Below, piece by piece: positions 18,563 through 30,460 of a stretch of DNA of 64,000 bases. The translations under genes and the position numbers were made by a program. Positions within the stretch are counted from its first letter, which is position 1, and every line of letters begins with the position of its first letter. Under the pieces are notes generated by a model. The model was not told where the DNA came from. It did not search any database and saw only the letters and a list, made by a program, of their open reading frames with translations. This DNA is from Heterotrichella gracilis (Eukaryota; Sar; Xanthophyceae; Tribonematales; Xanthonemataceae), in contig JAULBX010005331.1 of NCBI GenBank assembly GCA_032358255.1, forward strand, positions 1-64,000. The letters are read 5' to 3'.

Positions 18563-19898
18563 ATGGCGTCGTTCACTGCCAGCACTAGCACACTACGGCT
18601 GCTATCAGCCCGGCCATCCAGCAGCAGGGTGGTGGCATTCAAGCCCCTGCGGACGGCAAGGACCGTGTGTGTGGCTAGGCCTAGCAAGGCGATGGCCACT
18701 CGGAGTGCACCATCAGTCAGCGAGATCGAGGACCAGCTGAGGTCACTGTTCGTGGCTTCAACCGTCATCGCCGCGCCTTTGATGGGAGACGTCAGCAGCG
18801 CCTTTGCCGGAGAGTATGGCATCCTCACCGGGCGCTCCTTCTCACTCATGCACCCCATCGTCATGGCAACACTCTTTGGAGTGACGTTGTACACGGGCTA
18901 CCAGGGCCTGCAGTGGCGACGTGTGCGCACCCTGCCTGCGGAGATCGCTGGCCTGAAGAAGATGCTGCCAGCAGCGGACGCAGAGGGCGTTAGGCCTCCA
19001 TCAGAGTACGACTCCAAGATCGCCGAGCTCGAGGCGGTGAGTCACCCACCACATGCCATGGTGCTCTTCCCCAGGTGCACCCAACAGAGTCAATGCATTA
19101 TACACGTCATGAGAAGGTCCCCTGTCAAGGTCCCGATATCTATGGAACAGCAGCACTTGTTAGGACACACAGTGCCCACAACACAACAGCGCATGCATAT
19201 CACTGCCAGGTGCACATGTTCCATTGGAGGGTACCTTGACCCACGCCCACCCACGTGCAGGAGAGGAAGTCCATGATCAAGGAGAAGTTCAACGAGAAGC
19301 ACCACCAGCTGGGGTCCATCCTGCTGGGCCTGGGAGTCACCTTCTCCATCTCTGGAGCTGTCAACACCTACTTCCGCACAGGTAACCAGCGTGGGGTGGT
19401 AGAGGGTCCTGCACGCAACACGTGGGAACCACATCCACCCGGACCAGCTTGTCCTTTAAATGCACTGCAACTGACAATCAAAGGTGCTACTGGTTGTGCG
19501 CATCACCCACTTGCGTGGCAAGACCTGGATCGACACCTGCGGGACAAGCCATCTCATTGTCATTTTCCCCAGCCCACATACCAGGCAAGCTGTCCCCAGG
19601 GCCGCACGTATTAGCTGGCGTGGGCATCACCCATTGCTGTTAAACCTTAACTCTTAACCCTAAACCCCTCTTGTGTGCAGGCAAGCTGTTCCCCGGGCCA
19701 CACATGTGGGCCGGCGTGGGCATCACCATCCTGTGGGCCATCGCCGCGTCCATGACTCCCTACATGCAGAAGGGCAACGACACCGCCCGCTCCCTGCACA
19801 TCGCCGCCAACACGCTGGGCCTGGCCCTGTTCGTGTGGCAGATCCCCACCGGCTGGGAGATCGTGGTCAAGGTGCTGGAGTTCACCCAGTTCCCTTGA
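18563..19898 (+). CDS. Plastid DUF4079 membrane protein
   Basis: Three exons, 18563-19036, 19261-19381 and 19681-19898, give 270 residues. The N-terminus (MASFTASTSTLRLLSARPSS) is Ser/Arg/Ala-rich and acid-poor, like a plastid transit peptide. About four membrane segments follow, in exon 1 (LMHPIVMATLFGVTLYTGYQ), exon 2 (GSILLGLGVTFSISGAVNTY) and exon 3 (GVGITILWAIAASMTPYMQ and ANTLGLALFVWQIPTGWEIV). The spacing and the HPI and TGxxFPGPHMWAG elements match DUF4079, a family shared by cyanobacteria and plastid eukaryotes; function not known to me. A coiled, charged loop (ERKSMIKEKFNEKHHQ) separates helices. A thylakoid location is an inference. The TGA is at 19896-19898. Confidence 0.85.
19579..19635 (+). 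repeat. Echo of DUF4079 exon 3 start
   Basis: CAGGCAAGCTGTCCCCAGGG and the following bases copy the acceptor and first 50 bases of exon 3 (19678-19735, CAGGCAAGCTGTTCCCCGGG). The echo contains a stop and sits about 100 bp upstream, before a CCCTAAA tract at 19645-19670. Confidence 0.8.
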
Positions 19899-20057
19899 AC
19901 AGGCGCTGGGATTGAGTGCGGGATGGGGAGATTGTGCGAAGGTGCAGACATTGATGGGAGGTTATGCAGCTTTATTGGAAAGGCGCTAAGCGCAGGCCAA
20001 TGGCCACCCTTTGGTTGCTGCAGCACAGATAGGGAGCACAAACTGGTGGTCTATTTT

Positions 20058-20120
20058 TGTGTAGCTGGGAGGTTGTGGTCGAGGTGCTGGAGTTACCCAG
20101 TTCTCGTGAGCTGGAAGCAT
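20058..20120 (+). repeat. Echo of DUF4079 coding end in the 3' flank
   Basis: AGCTGGGAGGTTGTGGTCGA and what follows repeat 19852-19905 (encoding GWEIVVKVLEFTQF and the region after the stop). The stop position itself reads TCGTGA here. It lies about 200 bp after the true stop. Confidence 0.8.
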
Positions 20121-20563
20121 GATCTCATGGGCGATAGGAGCATACAGTGATAGTCTTTAACGCATATCTTGAGGTGGAGATCTTTAAGGTTCACAGCCTT
20201 TTACTCATACAGCCTGGTCAGTGCTGCTGATGGCTTGTTGTTTTGGCACTGGTGATGTGGCTGTATGCCTGTTTTGCAAGAATGGTGTTAGCGATTGCAA
20301 GTACAGGCAACTGAGTGCATTCTGGAGAGATGTTGGTGTCTTAGGCACGAGGTTAACTATACGTACAGAATATTTGGGATGCCACTAGTGCCATAGAGAC
20401 AACGTTTGAGTGTCATGGGGCTTGGAGTGTCATGGGCGGCATACTCGGGCATGTTTTGCTTGGTTTTATATTGCGTAACTAGTTGAAAATGTGGGGATAC
20501 TCATCACCGCACCTTTTGTTGAACAACTGACCTGCTGCTGCTGGCGATTGTACCTGCTCAGCA

Positions 20564-21110
20564 GTGTTTGTGGCTGTAACAACTCCAAGCCCCAATCCCC
20601 ATAGAGCAAACCCTGTCCTGCCAATCGCCCCCAGCCCCAGCCTGCGCAGCCTCAGCTGGGGGAGCGAAGACAGGGCCATCCTCTCTCCCTTGGTGGATGC
20701 CCTCCCCTCCACGCTCCCCAACCTGGCCCACCTGGCGATACAAGGGGTGACCATGTACGCAGCTGGCGCCGCCTCGTTGGCCGCCCTCTCCCGCCTCACC
20801 GCCCTCACCTCCCTCTCCCTGTGCTACCTAGTCAGCCCCAATGGACCCTCCTTGGATGCAGCCATACTCCCACAAGCCGCAGCAGCGCTCACCCGTCTCT
20901 GCCACCTGGAGTTTGCTGAGGTACCTCCACCCAACGATTGAGACTTTGGAGCCATGGGGGATCATGTCAGCTTGCAATTGCTGTTGACACTCACCAGCCT
21001 CAGCTTGGGTTATCCTTGATGAGGTATTGCTGATGGGCGTGGTGTGATGCAAGGAGGGCCTGCGGCCACTGGCGTTCCCCGCACAAGGCAGCGCCCTCAC
21101 CGGCCCATGT
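20564..21110 (+). pseudogene. F-box/LRR gene fragment
   Basis: An open stretch to 20941 encodes LRSLSWGSEDRAILSPL and LPSTLPNLAHLAIQGVTM, closely matching the third F-box/LRR gene (31555-31740). After a stop, further LRR-like sequence (LTSLSLGYP) and a decayed match to the next LRR block follow. There is no F-box or C-terminal domain. It looks like a partial duplication. Confidence 0.75.
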
Positions 21111-21801
21111 ACATGAGCGGCTGGGCGTGCGAGGATGTGCAGGGTTGAACGGTCAGCTCGCAGTCATTAACATAGTGGCCTCTGTGTGTGGTGGGGAGTT
21201 GCATGCCACCCAGAGCCAAGAGCATTCCTGTTTGTTTTTCTACTGAAGGAATTTGATGGACAATGCACACAAAGACCCGAATGAAAATTCCCCGCCTGAC
21301 AAAAGCCGCTTTCTTTGAGTAGTCGATAAATACTGTAACCACAAGGAGCTATTTGTTCATTGAGAAGCACATTTTGCTTCTGACCTGGTTCCTTTGTTTT
21401 ATGAATAAATATATTTGTGTAACTATATACATTTTTAAATCGTCTGCATGCATGCATACATTGTGCAAGCTAGCTGGTGACGACGCCAGACTCTTCTTCC
21501 ACTCTGAGCTGTCTCTGACACTCGGCAACATCGCCTTGTGTAGAAAAAATAAATGGGCGAAAATTAGCTTTATGCGTCCGCCCCGTTCGTCCGCACACAT
21601 GTAGCTGGTGAGGCGAAGGTTTTACTTGCAACATAAAGCGTGGGCTTCCCATTTCAACCCACTGGGTGTGTGCTGGGTCTTATTGCCGTTGCTTTCTAAG
21701 GTGATACTTTACACTTTATCTCAGATGCATGCATGCATATGCTCCATGTCCCTCTAGGGTTGGGAGCACCACCAAGGATCACTTGCCACCCACAGGCAAC
21801 C
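21111..21801. other. AT-richer spacer
   Basis: No gene is seen. TGCATGCATGCA occurs at 21446-21458 and 21726-21738. The promoter of the first F-box/LRR gene should lie here. Confidence 0.35.
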
Positions 21802-24800
21802 ATGGTCCTGGACCAAACTGACTTCCCCTCGCTACCGGACGAGCTGCTCCTGCTTGTGCTTGGCCACCTCCACCTGAAGGAGCGCCTGGGGGTGGTCCCG
21901 TTGGTGTGCAAGGCATGGCACCAGCTCAGCAAGGAACCCTCCCCCATGTGGGCTGACATCGATGTAAGTAGCCGCAGGTGGCGCATTGCAAAACCCTTGA
22001 CCCATGCTTCGCCAAGGCATCGTGTATCACAGTGACTGGATGCCCAATGGACACAAGGGCCTGTTTCAGCGGGTTGCCTATGGCAAAATTAAACCTGCAT
22101 AAGAGTTGCTGTGGCTCTCTGCCCATATGTTTTGTCGTAGGTAGTAAACCCTAAACCCTGCACAAAAGAACCCAACCTTTTGTCTAGGGTTTTTTGTAGG
22201 GTTTTTCGGCAGTGGCAGCTGCTCACAATATGTACTTGCCCACAGTAGAGCTGCTCTGCATTGCTGGCAGAGCGTGCACTGCATGAGAATGTGCAGGGTA
22301 CATGCATGCCCTGGCAACGGTGCGGTGCAATAGTTCTGCATTTCAGAACTGACACCCCCAATGTGCTCTCCCCAACTCTGCTACTCACTGGTCCCCCATG
22401 ACGTACCAGACTGGCAGGCCCCGAGGGCCTCAACCCTTTGCCCCTTGCACTGTGTCTCGCACTGGGGGTGTCCATAATGAAACACACGGGCACATTCGCC
22501 AGCTCCGCCAATCAACCATCCTCGCTGCTTTGCTTGGAAGTGGTGCGCTGAAAAAGCGTCCTGGTTGCTATTCCTGCACCCGGAGACTGGTCCCTCTATT
22601 GTGCTCCCCATAGTTCAACTCGCTGAATCTCCAAGATGACCCAGACTAACACACCCTGGATCCCCAACCCTTTGACCCTTGCATTGCGTCTCCCCAATGA
22701 ACACACAGGCACATCTGCCAGCTCCGCCAATCCAACCTTGCTGTGTGGAGGTGGTGCCCTGAAAAAAGCGCCCTGAAGATGCGACCTATTTAATGCACCC
22801 CGAGACTGACCCTTCACGTTTTCCCCATAGTTCAACTCGCTGGATCTCCAAGATGCCCCAAACTGGCACAACTTCTGCCGCACCATACGCTGGCACAACT
22901 TCTCAGCTTGGCTCATTCGCCACTTGCGAGGTGTGCTGCGCCTGACCCTACCAGATGAAACCCCGTGCCCTAGATACCCTACGGATGCCTGTAAACCAGC
23001 AGTTCTTTTGATGCTATCCCGCGTGTCCCTCTGTGCATTCCCCAGTGCTGCATCAACTTCCTGGCTCAAGCACCACATGCCTAGATTTTACACCCTTGAT
23101 CAGCTTCCCTCAACCTGGCCCTGGCCCCGCATGCCCCTCCTTTACCCCAAATCAGCTTCTCGTCCTTGCTCCTGCTCCACATGCTTGGATCCTATACCCC
23201 AAGGTAGCTTCTCATTCTTGCTCCTGCGCCCCACGCCTGAATTTTGGATCCCAATCAGCTTCTCATCCTTGTTCTTGCGCCACATGCCTAAACCCTACAT
23301 CCTAAATCAGCTTCCCTCAAGCTGGCCCCTGGCACCGCATGCCTAAACCCTACACCCCAATCAGCTTCTCATCCTTGCTCCTGCGCCACATGCCAGGTGT
23401 GCAGCGCTTGGTGCTACCCGACTACCCAAGTTACAAAACCACCCTGCTGAAAGCTGCTCGCAACCTCCTGGACCTGAGCGCTGGCAGGGTGGAAGACAGG
23501 ACCCTCCACTCCATTGCCCGCTGCGCCGCACTGACTCGCCTGGAGCTGGAGATGCGGGGGGATGATGTCATGGATGCTGCCCTGGCAAGGGGAGTAGGGT
23601 CCCTATCCAGCTTGGTGGGGCTGGAGGAGTTAAATATGCGGCTGGAGTTTGTATGCGAGCGGGCCGCGCTTGATGAGCGTGCCAGGAGGTTCCACCAGGG
23701 GATTGCCAACAGCTTGAGCAGCCTGACAGCCCTCACCTCACTGACGCTGCATGGCCTGCCCTCCCCTGCCAGCCTCGACTGCTGTCCCCACCTGGTCAGG
23801 TTTGACAACCGGACAGACTACCTGCCAGCCCTGCAGGCGGGGCATGGCAGCCAGTACCCGCTGCCAGTGTGCACCAGCCACAGCCTCACAAAGCTGGTGT
23901 TTCGGGCACTCCCGATCACCCAGCAAGGTTTCCTGATGCCACAGCTTAATCACATCCCACCCACACTCCCAAACCTCGTCAGGCTGAGCCTTGGTGGCTT
24001 CCTTTTGTGTGCTCTGCAGCCAGACCTGTCCCCACTCTCCATGCTGTCATCCCTCACCTCCCTCTCCCTGCGCCTCTACCCAGCCCGCCCCGGCGGCGTG
24101 AACCACGACCCAGCAGGCAATGTTTTGGAGCTGGTGCCACCGTCCATTGGGCTCCTTACGCGGTTAGAGCTCCTTGCATTGGGTTATGCTATGGACTGGG
24201 GGGAGGAGGGAGTGGACTATGATAAATGGGCAGTTGGAAGCCACATTGGCGATCTCAAGCGGCTGAGTCAGCTGTGCATACAAGGGGACATGGGGGATGG
24301 TATTGAAAGAGTTCCAGAGGCACGCCTCCCGATTGACATCATCTCATTGCACAGCCTCCAGGTGAGTGGCCGCAGTGGCGCTTGTCAAACCCTGAACCCT
24401 GAACCCTAAACCCTAGGTTGGCCAATAACAAACATGTCCTTGAAACTTCACTGTTCGCTCACTGGGTCCATCCCCAAGTGCGGACGCATTCCTGTACTGA
24501 AATGTAGGCGTGTATCCATTGCCACAGCGGTGCAGATACTACCCACCTCACTGAACCCACCTTGGTTGCAGGTACTGAGCCTCCAGGCACGTGCACCAGA
24601 GCATCAGGGCCAGAGTGCAGATGACCCGCAGCTGCTGTTCATCACAGTGCCCGTTCCAGGAGGGATGGTTGGGGTTGCGCACCCAGAATATCAATATGAT
24701 GCAGACGGCCGCTCGGTGGAAGCCGGTACCAACAAATACCTCTTCATACACAGGTACACCAGGTGGTTGGCTGGTGTTTCTCTGCAGTGCTTGGGTGCTT

Positions 24801-25462
24801 GTAGCCAATAATGTGTAATGTAGTGTTGCAAGATTGGCTCTATGTGACGTGTTGTTAAAAGTTCCAATTTTTTTTGTGTTTCAATAAGCTTACCACAACT
24901 TTAATTGTTGTGGCAGAAGAGAGTGTTTTGCTGCAAGCCTGCTTGCATTTATAAATAGGCAAGTAACCCAATCAACTAAATTGTGCGTAGGAGTACCGTG
25001 GACCAAGGGCACCAGCAGGAGGAGTTGGATTGGCAGGCAGTTGCTGATGTGCTGGTGTGGATGTGGGGTCACCTGGAGGGCTGCCCCTCTGACGTCTGCA
25101 TCAAGGCGCCTGCTACCGTTTCATTCGCTGATGGTTTCTGGGTGCATTCCTTCACCCCACACCAGGCGCATCCGCAACTCCACTGCCCATCTGCTGACCT
25201 GGCTGCCAAGCTGGCAGCCAAGACAGACTCAGACATGTGCAAGGCGCCAGCCACACCATGGGGCGTGCCTTCGTGGATGGATGTTGACGCGACGCCGGAT
25301 GAAGAGCCATGGCAAGATTTGGAGGAATATGAAGTGCACAATGAATTATGGGATGCATTCCTATCCTCTGATGGTGACAGCAGCTCTGGAGGGTCCTCAA
25401 CATCAGGAGATGATCAGCATTCAGTTTCAGATGAGGAGCCAGTTGCAGCAGGCGTTATGTAA
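21802..25462 (+). CDS. F-box/LRR protein 1
   Basis: F-box proteins usually recruit targets to SCF ubiquitin ligases. Five exons join in phase: 21802-21963, 22831-22930, 23397-24361, 24572-24753 and 24991-25462, giving 626 residues. Exon 1 is an F-box (LPDELLLLVLGHLHLKERLG, then VPLVCKAWHQLS). Exon 3 holds leucine-rich repeats (LSSLTALTSLTLHGLPSP, LSMLSSLTSLSLRLY). Exon 5 starts with a domain shared by the cluster: DWQAVADVLVWMWGHLEGCP, CIKAPATV, FWVHSFTPHQAH and LAAKLAAK. An acidic Ser/Gly tail ends at TAA 25460-25462. Substrates are unknown. Exon edges are duplicated in introns 1 and 2. Confidence 0.85.
22395..22855 (+). repeat. 218-bp tandem repeat ending in exon 2 acceptor
   Basis: Two units spaced by 218 bp include CCAGCTCCGCCAATC, GGTGxxCTGAAAAA and CCCCATAGTTCAACTCGCTG. 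The second ends in the true exon 2 acceptor (22831); the first carries a decoy copy at 22613. About 80 percent alike by eye. Confidence 0.8.
23130..23396 (+). repeat. Array of exon-edge echoes in intron 2 of F-box/LRR 1
   Basis: CAGCTTCTCATCCTTGCTCC-like units occur near 23152, 23207, 23258 and 23363. Each runs to a CGCCACATGCC-like end, and several are followed by TAAACCCTACA. They resemble the end of exon 2 (AACTTCTCAGCTTGGCTCAT, 22892-22930). Confidence 0.75.
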
Positions 25463-26699
25463 GACGATGACGGCAATGAGGCCCTGTCGAATGGGGGATC
25501 CACTGGTGGTGGTGGTGGTGGTGGTGGTGGTGGTGGCAGCGGTGTTACCACTGGTTGTCCACACTAAGGTTGAATCCCGGATATTGACTAGACCACTATT
25601 TCAGTTATGTACTACTTCTGATAGTGAGTAACCTCCAGGGAAAATCTGGCTCTAGCGAGTGACGATTGTGACGTGGTGGCGACGAGGGTGAGGGTGGGGT
25701 TAGAGACAATGGGGATGAAGATGGGGGATGTGGGCGAGGATGTTTTGCCGTGTCCCGAAGGACTGAACTCATCCAAGCTGGCACTGGGAGGTGAAGGGGT
25801 AGCAGTTGTATTCTGCAGGCTTTTGCTCACATCATAGTAGCTCACTAATACACGGTGGGAACAATTCTATTGCATTGGGCCCATTGCTATTAGCTTGCAA
25901 CACTTGTCCAGCTTGCAAGATCGATCAGGACACCGCTCGCAACAACAGCAGCCACCTAGCTCTGTACTACTACAATGAGCCAAGGCCGTGTGACACTGTG
26001 AGCCGGGTGCTAGAATGGTAAGCTGTGGTCAAGCAGCTCGGTAAGCCTTCAAGGTCTGCTGGATAGCCTGCAAAAACCGGAGTAAAAGCTTGCCAAGGAA
26101 GGAGAGCCTAGACTCATTGCCAGATGCTAGGGTTTTCTGCGTCAGGATGGACCCTCAAGGTTTTTTTGTTGGCGCCATTCCGGTGGAGGAGCCAAGCACT
26201 TCCGAAACAGAAACCGGAAGTATTGAAACCGTGGCCTTCAGAAGATTGGCAGAAGCTCACCTTGCAGGTGAAGCAGAAGAGCTGGTATACGTCACGTTAC
26301 GAGTTGCATACAGCAGCAGTAACAGCTGATAACACACCTCGACAAGGGCCAAGCCAGGGTACATGTGCAGGTGTGAGGCACTGTTGATGGTAAACGCTTG
26401 ATTGGTATTGCCTTCGAACTGGATCTTCCTCCTATCAACTGTTCTCACTGACCAGCGACAACCCGTGTGTACTTTGGGGACCCTTTCCTTGCCATCAACA
26501 ATGCATGCATGCATATGACAGCTGGGGTCTCTGCAGGTTTTGCGCTGACATATGGCTGCCTGAACCCAAAAAGTAAAAGAAGACAAATTAAAATGTTGCA
26601 ACCCAAAATCTGTCGCCTCACCGTCTACCCTGACTGCTTCCCTTCCCTTCGTGCAGTGGGGAGTGGGACCCCTACTTCTGGCGCTAGACCCAAGCGAGG
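25463..26699. other. Spacer between F-box/LRR genes 1 and 2
   Basis: It contains a GGT microsatellite at 25502-25540 and TGCATGCATGCA at 26502-26514. A 79-residue ORF at 26090-26329 has no recognised domain. No gene is supported. Confidence 0.4.
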
Positions 26700-28457
26700 A
26701 TGACGGAACAGGAGGGTGCCATAACCATCCACACACTGCCTGATCCAGTGCTCCTGCTCATACTGGGCTGGGTGGACGCGAGAGATCGGGTACAGGCAGT
26801 GCCCCTGGTGTGCAAGGCATGGCACAGGTTGAGCATGGAGCCCTCTTCTTGGAAGGTTTTGAAGGTATGGAAGCCAGTACTGGGTGGTAACCCACAACAG
26901 CAGTTTTCATCGCTATACGGCCAGTGTGCAGCGCCAAGCTGGCCTATATAGCAAAAGTTACACATGTCAAAACTGAAGAAGGTGCTGCAGTGCAACCCTG
27001 CTGCCGCCTTGCTGAATGCCTTGCCTAAGAGGGGTCCTTTCTGTGCCTAGGTGTCAGACATGGGCTGGCTCTGGGCCGGACCCCTGCCACCGCCTGATGC
27101 CTTAAGGCATGTTTTCACCAACCCTTGCTTCAGAGCCTGGCTGTCCCACCACCAGTCTTTTGAGAACCTCCACCTGGCAGTGGGGCCTCTGGACCCTGTA
27201 CCTGGGGAGGAGTGCACTCAGGGGCAGATGAGCAAGTGCAGTTTGGCCGACTTTGCGGGTAGGCACCTGCGCGTGCTTGAGCTGGGCTTCTGTGCAGAAA
27301 GGGCTTTTGCCGAAGACGAGCTTGATCGGCTCCAGGACGTCTCCGACCAGCTGCAGGCGCTGACAGCCCTCACGCGCTTGAGGCTGCACAACCTGCCCTG
27401 CCCAACCCGCCTTTCCTGCTTCCCTCACCTGGAGGAGCTCGACGTTCTCATGGGGGCAGAGTTGGGTTTCTTCATGCGGTACAGGACACCCGTGGTCCTG
27501 CTGCCCATCCCCCCAAGCGCCAGCCTGCGCAACCTCAGCTTTGGGTGCGGTTACAGCTCCATGGCGCCCCTCCTCCCCTTCAACAAGGTGGATGTTTTCC
27601 CCTACACGCTGCCAAACCTCGCCCACCTGGCGCTGGGTGGGTGGGCCACGAGCGCAGAAAGCGAGGAGACACTCGGTGCCCTCTCCCACCTCGCATCCTT
27701 CACCTCCCTCTCCCTCCGCATCCCTGCAGAGGATATAGATATGCTCCCGGAGCCCGTAGCATTGCTCACCGGTCTCCGCCACCTGGATCTCTCCATCTAC
27801 TTTGATGAGGATTTGCAGGCGGAGCCCTGTGTTGGGGACCACGTCAGCCTGCTGTCGGGACTCGCCAGCCTCAGCTTGGAGTATCCCTCCTTTGTGTGGG
27901 ATGTGGGCCCAGGAGGGCGTACCGCGGTGAGCGCACTGTCGCTCCCCGCAGCCATCACCGCCCTCACAGGGCTGGAGCGGCTGAGGGTGCGGGTGCGTGG
28001 GGATAACAAAGAGCGCAGGTGTAGTCACATAGTGGTCCCTGTGCGCGGTGGGAAGGTGGAGATTGTGTGCCATCCAGAGCCGGGATCAAGCCCGGGGCAT
28101 CAGGCTCCTGGCGCAGGCGGCGGGGAGGGTGACTGCACTGGATGCTATGTGGATAGCTATGCTTCTGACCCCTATGATGAGGATGCATCGGGGGCGGAGC
28201 CTGGGACCGACTGGTCAGCCATGGCGGACGTGCTTGTGTGGCTGTGGGGGCGGCTGGAGGGGTGCCCGCCCCTTGTTGGGGTGAAGGCGCCTGGTGGCAT
28301 GGCAGCTACCGCAGTGCCTGGCGCCAGGGAGGGTGCATGGGTGCACTCCTTTGACTCGCATGCCCACCCTGGCCAGTGGTGCCCACCTGAGCAGCTGGCG
28401 GCCAAGCTGGAGGGGGTGGTGGGGGAGGCGCTGCAGGCAATGGAGCCGGTGGCGTGA
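26700..28457 (+). CDS. F-box/LRR protein 2
   Basis: Two exons, 26700-26864 and 27051-28457, give 523 residues. Exon 1 is the F-box (LPDPVLLLILGWVDARDRVQ, then VPLVCKAWHRLS). Exon 2 has leucine-rich repeats (LQALTALTRLRLHNLPCP, LSHLASFTSLSLRIP, LLSGLASLSLEYPS). The C-terminal block is DWSAMADVLVWLWGRLEGCP, GVKAPGGM, WVHSFDSHAHPGQWCPPEQL and AAKLEGVVGE. The frame is clean from start to TGA at 28455-28457. A role as SCF substrate receptor is inferred from the domain order. It is the best-preserved member of the cluster. Confidence 0.88.
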
Positions 28458-30460
28458 GGCGCAACTTGCGTTCAATCACTGCTTGGTGGTACGACAACTA
28501 TTTGCGATGCGTTTGGCGAGGGTTGCAACTGGCCAAGCTCTTGGGAGTAATGTGCAGATGCATACATCTTTGCATATACATATAGCGCTGATTGGCACCT
28601 TGGCACCTTGAAGCCTGACCGCATGAAGGGCACACAATGCAATCAGGACTCTGCATGGCAAACCCTCCTCCCCTGATGATGGATCAGGGACAATAAAATG
28701 GCTGTTTTGATTTTTTTTGCTAATATATAGCAAAGTAGTGTACTAGTGTAGCTGCCTATGCCATTTCCAATGGCGTGCTTTATCAAGGCTTTTATGCATC
28801 ACACATAGAATAGTACCTGTATGCCTACAGAAAGTGGGATGCTTGCTTGCCACAATGCAATTTTGTCAGCTGGGAAAGGTGCTGCAGCACATGTGTGTAT
28901 GTAATGTGAGCACGTGGGTTAGAGTTTTCCAAGTCCCGCCTAGTATGGCAAGGGCAACACAAATTTGCGTTTAAGCTTGACTGCATTGCTGGTAGTATTC
29001 AACGCTTGTCCCGTACAACGTAGTATGTTTTGTTTCACACCCTTGAGGGTCTGCACATATGTACAGCTTTTATGCACACCCCATTGTCAAGGCCTGTGTG
29101 ATTACTCTAGCACGTACTTTAGCTGGCACTGCTTATTTTGGTGCGGCCACCTGTGTGCCGCAATAGTTATAGTCGTTCACCTGTGTGATAGTTACTGTAA
29201 TTGATGTATTTTTCTGTTTAGTATGATATCAAATGGGTCTTGGGGACACTGCACGTCAGTGAGTATATGATATTATCTGTGCAAATTGAGGCAGCACAGC
29301 AATTTGTATGTACAGTAGAATAAAGCCCTGTGGCTGACCGTGCTATTTTGTTATCATTTTGAACTTGGCATGGTACCTTTTCTGGCTAGACCTGGGAGTG
29401 CATGCTCAGCCTCTTTGCACCAGTATAAGAGTGATGCGGCAGGCCCATATGGCCTGCCCATGTATTCTATGTGGACGCCGCATTTATCAGGCCACGTATA
29501 CCCTATGTGAATGTGTCTTTATCCAGGCGTGAAAGTGGGGATGTGAAAGTGTGGAAATACCCTTTAGCCCTTGTGGTGCTGATTCAGCTGATTGTAATTG
29601 TTGGGTGTATGTCTTGATGGCTTTAGCGCATTGCAGCGGGAGTCCCGTGACTGCATGCAATGATGTGATTAGTACCCATGGGGTCTCATGTTGGACGCCC
29701 CGTCAGGACACCCAATACTGTCATGGGCACGCCGCAAGGACCCGGCGCCAGTGCAGGGTTGGTTGGGTCACCGTTATGGGCAACTTTTGACAGTCTTGGG
29801 AGTGGGCGATGTGTTTGGCACTGTAAGTAGCTGTGCCTGGCAGTCCTTTACACTTTTCTTTCCACTGCGGTGGACCAGTTGCTCGCAAGCTGTTGCCTCA
29901 GGCTTATTGCAGGCGATTTCTCTGAAATGCCATTTCATTATTATTGCCCATTTTGCCTCCGAAGTGTAACACCCAGGCCACAGAAAAAGAGTGGCTTCTC
30001 ACCTCGTACAGTAGAAGCAGATATTATAGCTTAAAGGTCATTTAACTTACGACACTCAGTGAAACCTTGTGGTGGAAGCCCTGTGATGGGAGACTGACAG
30101 AATACAACATTCGACCAGGCTTGACCTTCTGCCAGGAGTGCATGCATTGTGCGTAGGCTTTGTAAAGTTTTTTCCAGACAATCAAGTGCAAAATGGGTGT
30201 ATATGTAGTAAAAGTTGAGACTTTTGAACTGTACAAGATGCATGCATGCATATGGTTGCAAACCACCAGAGTTTACTTGCCTGCACGTTGGTTGCAAGTT
30301 TGAACTCTCCAAGTGATCGAGAGCTCATTATTGCCCTCCCTTCACCAATAATCCCTCACCTATCGTCTCACCACATACCCCAGCGTGTTTCCCCTGATTC
30401 TGTGCAGTTGGAACAGAGCGAGCTGTCACGAGATCCCTGGCTCTGGCCAGACCGAGCGAG
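28458..30460. other. Two-kilobase spacer without a gene
   Basis: I see no exon with coding character on either strand. It contains a short palindrome (GGCAGGCC, 5-nt loop, GGCCTGCC near 29438-29458) and TGCATGCATGCA at 30238-30250. Promoter elements of F-box/LRR 3 should be near its right end. Confidence 0.4.

Noticed and set aside
25502-25540. Poly-Gly or poly-Val coding run
   Set aside because: The GGT run lies after the stop codon of F-box/LRR 1, so it is a microsatellite.
26090-26329. 79-residue plus-strand ORF
   Set aside because: It has no recognised motif, no splice context and no homology I know; kept as spacer.
27102-28073. 323-residue minus-strand ORF
   Set aside because: It is antisense to the F-box/LRR 2 coding exon and shares its GC-rich codon pattern.
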